Shown here in pieces: positions 1-7,290 of a stretch of DNA of 64,000 nucleotides; the first letter of the stretch is position 1; every line of letters starts with the position of its first letter. The notes below the pieces were generated by a model. It was not told the origin of the DNA and did no database searches. It was given only the letters and a program-made list of their open reading frames with translations. Both the position numbers and the translations under genes were made by a program. The DNA comes from Bradyrhizobium zhengyangense. GTDB lineage: Bacteria; Pseudomonadota; Alphaproteobacteria; Rhizobiales; Xanthobacteraceae. The stretch lies in assembly GCF_022012435.1 (NCBI RefSeq), contig NZ_JAKLUA010000011.1:124001-188000 (forward strand), given 5' to 3'.

Positions 1-10
1 CTGGTTCGTC

Positions 11-1306
11 ATGTCCCAACTGCCCGCTTCAACCAAAGTGATCGTGATAGGGGGCGGAATTATCGGCAGTTCAACTGCTTACTACCTGGCCAAGCGAGGG
101 GTTCCAACCTTGCTTTGCGAGAAGGGACTTATCGGAGCAGAGCAATCCGGACGCAACCAGGGTTGGGTTCGCGCTCAAAAGCGCGACGCTCAAGAAATGC
201 CGTTGATCCGGGAAAGTTTGCGAATCTGGAACGATCTGGAGCGGCAGCTAGGCCAAAGTGTCGGCTTTAAACAGACGGGTATTTTGACGGTATTCAAGCG
301 CGACGAGGAAGCAGAAGCTTGTGAAAGCTGGCTCGCCAACACCTGTCCCGACGATATCGTTGCTCGCATCGTTTCAGGGGCTGAATTGCGAGCCTTGCTG
401 CCTGGCGCGTCAAGACCGTGGGCTTGCGGCCTGTATTCTCCCAATGACGGCAGGGCGGAGCCATCATTGGCAGCTGCTGCGTACGCAAGCGCGGCGAGGG
501 CGCTCGGCGCGCAGATTGTCGTGTCATGCGCTGTGAGAGGAATTGAAACCCGGGCGGGACGCATTTGTGGCGTTGTGACGGAGCTCGGGCCAGTATCTTG
601 CGAAGCAGTTGTTTTGGCGGGCGGAGTTTGGTCTTCGCTCTTTTGTAACAATATGGGTTTGCGGTTGCCGCAACTCAAGACAATGTCGAGCCTTGTCCGA
701 GCGTACCCGTTGGAAGGGGCTCCAAAAACGTCGATCAAGGGCCCCGATTTTTCGATCCGCACTCGGCACGATGGAGGGTTCACCATAGGTTACGGCGCGT
801 GGAATCGAACGGAAATCGTGCCCGACAGTTTCCGCTATCTCGTCGACTATTTGCCGATGATTTTGACTGGTGGAAACAATGTACGGCTGCGTCTGGGGCG
901 GCGCACGCTTGCGGAGCTGTTTCAGAAATCGCGCTGGCGCATGGATGAACAAACGCCTTTTGAACAGACACGTGTCCTGGATCCCGTGCCATCACTATAC
1001 GATCTTCGTCAGGCGCAGCGTAATATCAGTCGCGAGTTTCCCGTATTCGCCAATATGAGAGTTGCCGCAACCTGGGCCGGCCTGATCGATGTCATGCCCG
1101 ATACAAAGCCGGTCATTGGGGCAGTGGACACCATTCCGGGATTTTTTATCAGTAGCGGGTACTCCGGTCACGGCTTTGGGATTGGTCCTGCGGCCGGGCA
1201 TCTGACGGCTGATCTGGTTACTTCCGAAAAACCTATCGTCGATCCTTCTCCTTTTACTTTCAACCGGCTGTCGAGCGTCAAACGCCAGCCGGCTTTCGCA
1301 CAGTAG
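11..1306 (+). CDS. FAD-dependent oxidoreductase, DAO family
   Basis: Probable flavin amine/D-amino-acid dehydrogenase that oxidises an amino or imino acid. Seen: an N-terminal dinucleotide-binding Rossmann motif VIVIGGGIIGSS at residues 10-21, then the DAO fold; the C-terminal stretch SSGYSGHGFGIGPAAG near residue 380 is the usual FAD-closing motif of this family. The 431-residue length is normal. It is the first gene of a tight same-strand run with a second DAO protein (7 bp gap) and a P5C-reductase homologue, which suggests degradation of a cyclic or secondary amino acid such as a proline derivative. The exact substrate cannot be read from sequence. Family is sure, substrate is inference. 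Confidence 0.88.
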   Translation: MSQLPASTKVIVIGGGIIGSSTAYYLAKRGVPTLLCEKGLIGAEQSGRNQGWVRAQKRDAQEMPLIRESLRIWNDLERQLGQSVGFKQTGILTVFKRDEEAEACESWLANTCPDDIVARIVSGAELRALLPGASRPWACGLYSPNDGRAEPSLAAAAYASAARALGAQIVVSCAVRGIETRAGRICGVVTELGPVSCEAVVLAGGVWSSLFCNNMGLRLPQLKTMSSLVRAYPLEGAPKTSIKGPDFSIRTRHDGGFTIGYGAWNRTEIVPDSFRYLVDYLPMILTGGNNVRLRLGRRTLAELFQKSRWRMDEQTPFEQTRVLDPVPSLYDLRQAQRNISREFPVFANMRVAATWAGLIDVMPDTKPVIGAVDTIPGFFISSGYSGHGFGIGPAAGHLTADLVTSEKPIVDPSPFTFNRLSSVKRQPAFAQ

Positions 1307-1313
1307 AACGGAT

Positions 1314-2630
1314 ATGTATCGCGCAAGCACGTATCAGATGCGAAGCGGTTGGAACGCGATGCTACCGCCTCGCATTTGCCGGCCCGCCCTCAACGGAAAG
1401 CTGAGCGTCGATCATGCCGTTGTAGGCGCAGGTTTCACTGGGCTCGCTGTTGCAAGAAGGCTCAAAGAGCTGGAACCCGAAACTGATATTCTCATCATTG
1501 ACGGCGGAACAGTTGGCGAGAATGCTTCAGGTCGGAATTCCGGCTTTTCTGGCAGCGATCTGCCAACGGTGAGTATGGCATCGGCCAGCAGAGCTGACGC
1601 CTCAGCCGATGCTCTAAGCAAACAGAACGTCATAGCCGTATTTGATGCCGAGGGTTTGGCTTGGCTGAAAGACCTCGTGGCCCGGTACGGGATCGATTGC
1701 GGGCTTCGACAGGTCGGTTCGTTCAAGGCCGCTGTAAGCGAGCGAGCCGCTGCGGCTCTGTTGAGAATGAGCGAGAGCGCATCGACACAGGGCCGCACGC
1801 TTCCGGTTTACAAACAAGATGCTTTGGAAGAGCTAACCGGCACATGCTTTTATCGGTTGGCCATTCGATCCGAGTCTACACATCTATTTCAGCCGGCTGC
1901 GCTCGTGCGCGGTCTGGCAGATCATCTACCTTCTGACATTGTCTTTCATGAAGGAACCACTGTCAGCAACATCGAAAAAGTAGGTGAGCGTTGGCACTTG
2001 ACTTGTCCGCAGGCGCGGATATCCGCGCGGAACGTCATCCTGGCCAACAATGCCTTTGTTAAGCTGCTGGGATACGGCAAAGATCGGTTGGTTTCCTTAT
2101 TTACTTATGTGGGCGTGACGGAAAGGCTGGGCAACAGGGCACGTCTGCTCGGTAGTCTTCCGGAATGGGGCATGACGTCGGCCCAACGGGCCGGTGGTAG
2201 CACCCTTCGTAGACTTTCCGACGGACGCTGTATGATCCGCAGCCTCTATTCCTATGAGGCCGAGCTCAAGGAGAGCGTAATCCGACGAAGATTGCTCGAT
2301 CGGTTTCGCCGTCGTTATCCGCATCTTGCGGATATCGACTTCGAATACGTATGGGGCGGAGTTACCGACGTCACGCGTGGAGGCGCTCCATTTTGGGGAG
2401 AGCTGGAGCAGGGGCTTTTTATAAGTGCCGGCTATAACGGCTCTGGTGTCGCGAAAGGTACCGCATTGGGGCGCCGTCTTGCCGAACTAGTCGCCGGCAA
2501 AGTCGCACAAGAAACGGTGACTGGACCGCTCGGCCGTCCCGGATGGCTGCCGCCCGAGCCATTCAGATTCGTCGGCGTGCGTGGCACGGCAATGTACGAG
2601 GAATTCCGTGCCGGTGCAGATGCAACCTGA
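1314..2630 (+). CDS. FAD-dependent oxidoreductase, DAO/PuuB-like
   Basis: A second DAO-superfamily flavoprotein, of the type annotated as gamma-glutamylputrescine oxidase or glycine/D-amino-acid oxidase. Seen: FAD-binding motif AVVGAGFTGLAVARRL near residue 36, the ENASGRNSGF segment near 69 typical of the PuuB/OrdL group, and the C-terminal FISAGYNGSGVAKGTALG motif. It starts 7 bp after the preceding oxidoreductase, so the two are probably co-transcribed. An internal ATG at 1338 is an alternative start. Substrate unknown; polyamine or amino-acid oxidation is an inference from the family. Confidence 0.85.
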   Translation: MYRASTYQMRSGWNAMLPPRICRPALNGKLSVDHAVVGAGFTGLAVARRLKELEPETDILIIDGGTVGENASGRNSGFSGSDLPTVSMASASRADASADALSKQNVIAVFDAEGLAWLKDLVARYGIDCGLRQVGSFKAAVSERAAAALLRMSESASTQGRTLPVYKQDALEELTGTCFYRLAIRSESTHLFQPAALVRGLADHLPSDIVFHEGTTVSNIEKVGERWHLTCPQARISARNVILANNAFVKLLGYGKDRLVSLFTYVGVTERLGNRARLLGSLPEWGMTSAQRAGGSTLRRLSDGRCMIRSLYSYEAELKESVIRRRLLDRFRRRYPHLADIDFEYVWGGVTDVTRGGAPFWGELEQGLFISAGYNGSGVAKGTALGRRLAELVAGKVAQETVTGPLGRPGWLPPEPFRFVGVRGTAMYEEFRAGADAT

Positions 2631-2659
2631 TCTCAAAGTTGGACCAGCAGGATAGGGAA

Positions 2660-3481
2660 ATGGTGGTGATGAAGGAGTCCACTCGACTGCTGTTCTTCGG
2701 CGGGGGAAATATGGGTTCGGCTCTTATCCGAGGAGTACGCCAAGCACTACCTAATTTAAAATTGATCTTGGTTGATCCGGATGTCGGCCGAGTGGAAGAC
2801 GCTGTGCGTGGTCTTCAAGGCGTATCAATCTTGCCGGACGCTCCGAGTTCATCATCAGGCTACGATCTGCTCGTATTGGCGGTGAAGCCGCAGAATGTTG
2901 CAACTTTCTCTGATGGACATCGACGCTTGCTGGCCGAGAGTCCGGTTCTTTCGGTTATGGCCGGCATGCCGCTTGGGCGATTAATGGAGGTATGCGGCAG
3001 TGCGAGAGTGGCGCGCGTTATGCCCAACCTTCCTGCGTTTGTTGGTCAAGGGACGAGCCTCGGCGTAACCGGGCAGACGTTTCCAATCTCGGCAAAAACG
3101 GCCGTAGAGCAAGTCTTCGCGCCAGTCGGCAAATTTGAATGGGTGGTGGACGCGGCATTGATTGACAAGGCTATGCCGTTCTACGCCTGCGCGCCTCGCT
3201 ATATTTTCGCTTTTGCTGAGCAGCGGCGCAAGCGGCTGGCGAGGCTGGATTTTGATACAGAATTCGCTCAGTTGCTCGTTGCGCAGACGATGTTGGGTTC
3301 GGCGGCGATGTTAGCAGCTGATCCGCGCTCGCCTTCCGAGCTCAAGCGAGCCGTCATAAGTCCGGGAGGGACCACTGAGGCTGGCGTGATCGAAATGGAG
3401 CGTGAGGGGGCCCTTCCCAAGATAGTACGCGCTGCAACCAGCGCTGCGTATCGACGGAGTGTCGAACTAAGAAAAAGTTAG
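2660..3481 (+). CDS. pyrroline-5-carboxylate reductase family protein
   Basis: Homologue of ProC, which reduces 1-pyrroline-5-carboxylate or related cyclic imines with NAD(P)H. Seen: N-terminal Rossmann motif LFFGGGNMGSALIRG, the MPNLPAFVGQG motif (MPN-type substrate loop) near residue 117, and the C-terminal signature SPGGTTEAGVIEMER near residue 240. The reading frame is open from 2543, but the ATG at 2660 is preferred: it follows a GATAGGGAA ribosome-binding site and starts the Rossmann fold directly. It lies 29 bp after the second flavoprotein, so flavin-produced imines may be its substrate (inference). It may not be the housekeeping proC, given the catabolic context. Confidence 0.85.
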   Translation: MVVMKESTRLLFFGGGNMGSALIRGVRQALPNLKLILVDPDVGRVEDAVRGLQGVSILPDAPSSSSGYDLLVLAVKPQNVATFSDGHRRLLAESPVLSVMAGMPLGRLMEVCGSARVARVMPNLPAFVGQGTSLGVTGQTFPISAKTAVEQVFAPVGKFEWVVDAALIDKAMPFYACAPRYIFAFAEQRRKRLARLDFDTEFAQLLVAQTMLGSAAMLAADPRSPSELKRAVISPGGTTEAGVIEMEREGALPKIVRAATSAAYRRSVELRKS

Positions 3482-3515
3482 ATTTGGGATCGCAAGACGA
3501 TTGGGAGGTTCGAAA

Positions 3516-3659
3516 GTGTACGGCGAATTCTCGCCGAACTGGATGCGTAAGCGGCCGGATCGCGCTGCCGCGCACCGAAGGCGCGATTTGAAAAATGGCG
3601 GACCTATGCCAATCGAGCTCGAACCGAATTGGCCGGACAAAAACGTCTGGTCGGCATAA
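3516..3659 (+). CDS. possible small ORF, 47 residues
   Basis: A GTG-initiated 47-codon frame in the 204-bp gap between the ProC-like and MmgE/PrpD genes. It is preceded by a good ribosome-binding site (TTGGGAGGTTCGAAA-GTG) and ends 26 bp before the next start. The product is basic in its first half and ends in a Trp/Pro-rich stretch (PMPIELEPNWPDKNVW). No family is recognised; the operon-like position and ribosome site are the only support. Confidence 0.3.
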   Translation: MYGEFSPNWMRKRPDRAAAHRRRDLKNGGPMPIELEPNWPDKNVWSA

Positions 3660-3685
3660 TCGATAGATAAGCAAAAGGAAGCAAA

Positions 3686-5092
3686 ATGAACGCGAAAAGA
3701 GCGTCAGACTCTCAAAAGCAGCGACCGGAAGTCGGCCGCATCCTTGCTGACTTCTGCGCGGAGCTGAAGTTCGAATCAATGTCCGCTGCCGCCGTCGAGG
3801 CCGCAAAGAGGGGCATTGCCGACACGTTGTCTGTTGCCCTAGCGGCGAAAGCTGAGGAAGTTGCGGGAGTCATGGGCGGGTTCTTCGCCGAAGAACCAGG
3901 AAAGGCACGTGTCTGGAATACTGCGCTGCGAACGACAGCTCGAAATGCTGCTCTGGCCAATGGCGCTATGGCTCATGCGCATGACTTCGACGACGGTAAT
4001 TATGCGATGGTGGGGCATCCATCCGCCCCAGTATTGCCCGCTATCCTTGCGCTCGCAGACGAACTGGCAGCTTCGGGTGCAGATATCATTGCGGCCTATG
4101 CGGCCGGTGTCGAGATGGAAGGCCGTCTCGGCATCGCCGTAACCTATGAACACAATGGTCGTGGCTGGCACACAACTTCCTCGCTCGGGACATTCGGAGC
4201 TGCCGCTGCCGCCGGAAACCTGTTGGGGCTTGATGGCAAGCTCATGCTAGAAGCCTTCGGAATTGCAGCCTCGCTTGCATCTGGATTACGTCAAAACTTC
4301 GGATACATGACCAAACCGCTACATGCAGGATTCGCAGCGCAGAACGGCGTCCTTGCCGCCAAACTTGCTAAGGCCGGAATGCGATCAAGCCCTAATGCGA
4401 TCGAGGGGCACGAGGGGTTTTTCGATCTCTTTACAGATCCAGAAAAGCTGAACGCGGACGAAGCAATCCGCGATCTTGGCCTATCCCTCGAACTCATCCG
4501 CAATAACCCCAAGCTTTATCCGACATGCTCGCTTGTACATCCGGCCCTGGATCTTGTAACGGAGGGTATTGCGAGTGGCGAAATCGTGGCGGACGACCTC
4601 GAGGTCATCAATGTGGGCGTCAGCTACCATGCTTTGAATTTAATGCGATACAACGATCCGAAAGATGCACTGCAGGCGAGGTTCAGCATCCCGTATTGCA
4701 TAGCGGCGGCATTGGCGCATGGCGACGTAACGCTTGGGAGTTTTTCCGACCAGTCCGTTGCCGGAAATGAGATCCGCGGCCGCATGGGCAAAGTCAATGC
4801 CTATGTTCATCCCGACCTGTCAACCAAGGAGCAGTTCGAAAAGGTCTATACCAAAGGAGCCGCCTTTACCGAAATCGAAGCGGTTCACAAGTCGGGGAAG
4901 ATCCATCTCAAGCGGCAAAGCGTGGCGGTCGGCAACCATCAATATCCGGCTCCGCCTGAAAGGCTCCGACGAAAATTCGAAACGTGTGCAGCGCTTTCTG
5001 TTGGAAAGCCGAAAGCCAGGGATCTTTGGAATATGCTGATGAAACTCGAAACTGTGCAGTGGTCGGAAGTCGATAGCCTTCTGGATGAGTAG
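3686..5092 (+). CDS. MmgE/PrpD family protein
   Basis: Member of the 2-methylcitrate dehydratase/aconitate-decarboxylase superfamily (PrpD, MmgE, Irg1 type), which dehydrates or decarboxylates small tricarboxylates; many rhizobial paralogues have no known substrate. Seen: ANGAMAHAHDFDDGNYA near residue 92, matching the family N-terminal HxxDFDD motif; PKLYPTCSLVHPALDL near 272, the conserved K-xYP-C-H region; ARFSIPYCIAAAL near 330. 468 residues, typical. The start has an AAGGAAGC ribosome site. It lies downstream of the imino-acid genes and upstream of a GntR regulator, so it may act on a downstream product (inference). Confidence 0.87.
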   Translation: MNAKRASDSQKQRPEVGRILADFCAELKFESMSAAAVEAAKRGIADTLSVALAAKAEEVAGVMGGFFAEEPGKARVWNTALRTTARNAALANGAMAHAHDFDDGNYAMVGHPSAPVLPAILALADELAASGADIIAAYAAGVEMEGRLGIAVTYEHNGRGWHTTSSLGTFGAAAAAGNLLGLDGKLMLEAFGIAASLASGLRQNFGYMTKPLHAGFAAQNGVLAAKLAKAGMRSSPNAIEGHEGFFDLFTDPEKLNADEAIRDLGLSLELIRNNPKLYPTCSLVHPALDLVTEGIASGEIVADDLEVINVGVSYHALNLMRYNDPKDALQARFSIPYCIAAALAHGDVTLGSFSDQSVAGNEIRGRMGKVNAYVHPDLSTKEQFEKVYTKGAAFTEIEAVHKSGKIHLKRQSVAVGNHQYPAPPERLRRKFETCAALSVGKPKARDLWNMLMKLETVQWSEVDSLLDE

Positions 5093-5254
5093 TCAATACA
5101 ATCTGTCAGAATCAACATCTGCTGGTGGTGGGTATTTAGGGAGAACAACGGAGGTCGGAAGGCCCAGAAACGCTTGATGTTCGGGTGAGCGAATTGCTTT
5201 CGTCCTCCTTTTGTATATAATTTCGGCAAAGAGGATACATTTGAGGCGAAGTTT

Positions 5255-5911
5255 GTGACAGAACTGGACAATCAACAAAGGCCTTCGGCGACTGAGACGG
5301 TGAGAAAGCTTCTCCGGGCTGACATTCTTGCTGGGACATTCGCCCCCGGCGAGCAGCTTCGCCAAGAGGAATTGGCGGACAAATTCGGAACGAGCCGCAT
5401 TCCGGTAAGGGAGGCCTTGCGACACCTCGAGGCGGAGGGTCTGGTCACGCTCCTAAACAATCGGGGCGCCAAGGTAGTCTCATTCACTTCGGCCGAGGTG
5501 ATCGAATTGATGGAAATTCGCATTGCGCTGGAGTGCCGCGCGTTGCGTCTAGCCATTCCTAATATGATTCAGAGTGATTTTGATGAGGCCAAACGTATTC
5601 TCGTGGAATACGACAAGAAAAGCGACCCCGCTCAATGGGCGGAGATGAACTGGAAGTTTCACGAAACCCTCTATATCCCCTGTAATCTACCTAGATTGCT
5701 GTCTCTTATCGAAGGCAACTACGGGCAGGTGAGCTTGTTCGTCCGGGCACAAGTCTCTATGGCGTCAGGCAAGAAAACGCCGCAAGAAGAGCATGTGGAT
5801 ATCTTAAAAGCTTGCCGCGCCGGGAACGTTGAAAAGGCCGTCGATCTTCTCGAAGCACATATCTCTAACACCAAGAAGGCGCTCATGGTGCAGCGCCGTA
5901 GGAGTCGGTGA
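5255..5911 (+). CDS. GntR family transcriptional regulator (FCD type)
   Basis: Local regulator, probably of the catabolic cluster to its left. Seen: winged HTH in residues 12-75 with the GntR signature ILAGTFAPGEQLRQEELADKFGTSRIPVREALRHLEAEGLV, followed by an all-helical FadR-C-like ligand-binding domain (residues 85-215, with the metal/ligand residues of EIRIALECRALR and KFHETLY). Starts at GTG 5255. 218 residues, normal for the family. Effector is probably the catabolic substrate (inference). Confidence 0.9.
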   Translation: MTELDNQQRPSATETVRKLLRADILAGTFAPGEQLRQEELADKFGTSRIPVREALRHLEAEGLVTLLNNRGAKVVSFTSAEVIELMEIRIALECRALRLAIPNMIQSDFDEAKRILVEYDKKSDPAQWAEMNWKFHETLYIPCNLPRLLSLIEGNYGQVSLFVRAQVSMASGKKTPQEEHVDILKACRAGNVEKAVDLLEAHISNTKKALMVQRRRSR

Positions 5912-5992
5912 GCGCTCCTATTGCTGGCGCGGAAAGCGTACTTTCCTTCACGCCACCGGCGTTTCCTGAATCTTCATACTGCGGCGGTTAGA

Positions 5993-6262
5993 TCAACCCA
6001 GTACTTTATCGAGAAATACCCGGGTCCGTTCTTCGCGTGGCGTACCCAAGATCGAACTTGGTGCACCGTGCTTGACGATGACGCCGCCATCGGTGCAGTA
6101 GCCATGATCCGCCACTTCGCGAGCGAAGCCCATCTCGTAGGTGTCGAGAATGCAGGTCATGCCTTCTGCGGCGAGATCGCGAATGGTGACCAGATCCTCC
6201 TTCTTTGTTTCCGGATCGAGCGCGGCAGGACCTCGTCGAACAGCATTACCTTCGGATTCATG
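5993..6262 (-). pseudogene. amino-acid ABC transporter ATPase, 3' remnant
   Basis: C-terminal third of a GlnQ/HisP-type polar amino-acid importer ATPase. Seen on the minus strand: NPKVMLFDEV (Walker B) in one frame near 6235, then ALDPETKKEDLVTIRDLAAEGMTCIL, EMGFAREVAD and a normal C-terminus in a second frame, so a single base is lost around 6228. The H-loop VTHEMGF is altered to DTYEMGF. Everything upstream of Walker B is missing because the IS66 element inserted at 6263. The transporter probably served the adjacent amino-acid catabolic cluster. Confidence 0.75.
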
Positions 6263-6303
6263 GTAAGTGTAGCTCTGCGGCCCTTTTGAATGGCGCTTGA
6301 CGC

Positions 6304-6906
6304 CTATTTTGTTCGCGTAGCGCGCCGCCGCGGTTTCCATATGTCGGACAACGCGTTGACGGCGGCTTCGAGCGCCTTCCGGTCGACGACGTTGGGATCG
6401 AACCGCCCCGGGCCCCAGAGGCGCATATGTTCGTGGTCCGGATGGGCGGGGTCTCTGATGGCTTCGAGGTATTCGGCATAACCCGGCGCACCGCCTACGT
6501 CTTCCGGAGGACAACGACCGGCGGCCTCGAGCAAGAAGGGAAGTCCCTCCGTCGTGGTGTTCTCGAACCATTTTTCGAGCTTGATCACATGGTCCCAGCT
6601 GTCGCCGAAGTCATAGAGATAGTGGATCGTCTTGGCGCCGGTCTCGCGAACGATGTCGCAGAGGCGCGCTTTGCTCGCATCCATGGGCTGGTGGCCGTAA
6701 TCGTTGTGGGGATCAGGAATTCCCCAATGAACATCGCCAGCGAAGAACTCGAAGAGGTGACCGTTCGTCCAGCCGAATGCCTCCTGAAGCGTCAGATGCA
6801 ACCGATCAAGGCGCAAGGTGACGGGTACGACGAGGCGACGCATCACCGCCGGCTTCACATCCTTGAGGGTCACCTTGATCCGGACCGCGGTCGTGTTCAG
6901 GTTCAT
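6304..6906 (-). CDS. plasmid pRiA4b ORF-3 family protein
   Basis: 200-residue protein of the pRiA4b ORF-3 family (MM3350-like fold), of unknown biochemical function and often carried by IS elements and plasmids. Seen: RIKVTLKDVKPAVMRRLVVP at the N-terminus, LHLTLQEAFGWTNGHLFEF near residue 38, and YLYDFGDSWDHVIKLE near 96, all hallmark segments. Its start overlaps the IS66 transposase stop by 4 bp (ATGA), so it is translated as a passenger of that element. Confidence 0.85.
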   Translation of the reverse strand: MNLNTTAVRIKVTLKDVKPAVMRRLVVPVTLRLDRLHLTLQEAFGWTNGHLFEFFAGDVHWGIPDPHNDYGHQPMDASKARLCDIVRETGAKTIHYLYDFGDSWDHVIKLEKWFENTTTEGLPFLLEAAGRCPPEDVGGAPGYAEYLEAIRDPAHPDHEHMRLWGPGRFDPNVVDRKALEAAVNALSDIWKPRRRATRTK

Positions 6907-7289
6907 GCCGCCAGCCTCGGATCAAGTGTATGCATCGTATAGGTCGACGCCCAGGGAAGCAGTTCGTCCAACCGCGCCGCAGGCCAACCATTGACGAGCT
7001 TGGCGAGAACGTCAGCGAGCCAGTGCTCGGCACTGACGCCATTGAGCTTACAGGTCTCAATGAGCGAAGCCAGCAATGCCCAATTCTCGGCACCTTCGTC
7101 GCAACCGGCAAAAAGGGAGTTCTTGGCGTTGAGCTTGATCGGCCGCATCGCACGCTCGACAGCATTCGTGTCCAATTCGATGCGCCCGTCATCAAGGTAG
7201 AGCGCCAGGCCGTTCCAATGACGCAGCGCGTAACGCAAAGCCTTCGCCGTGTCGCTCTTCGGTGCAAGGTGATCAAGCTTGGCCTCAAA
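6903..7289 (-). pseudogene. IS66 family transposase, C-terminal fragment
   Basis: About 128 residues from the end of an IS66 TnpC transposase. Seen: DGRIELDTNAVERAMRPIKL containing the last acidic residue of the DDE triad (E in NAVERAMRP), then NSLFAGCDEGAENWALLASLIETCKLNGV and WPAARLDELLPWA, the IS66 C-terminal domain. The frame is open up to 7289, where IS21 begins; the rest of the gene is absent. Not functional. Confidence 0.85.
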
Positions 7290-7290
7290 C

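Larger units (their letters stand above)
6263..7290 (-). mobile_element. IS66-family element remnant, cut by IS21
   Basis: One end is at about 6263, where the + strand reads GTAAGTGTAGC, the IS66-type GTAAG terminus, immediately after the truncated ABC ATPase. It contains the 3' end of an IS66 transposase plus a pRiA4b ORF-3 passenger. The other end is missing; the IS21 terminal repeat starts at 7291. Confidence 0.65.
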
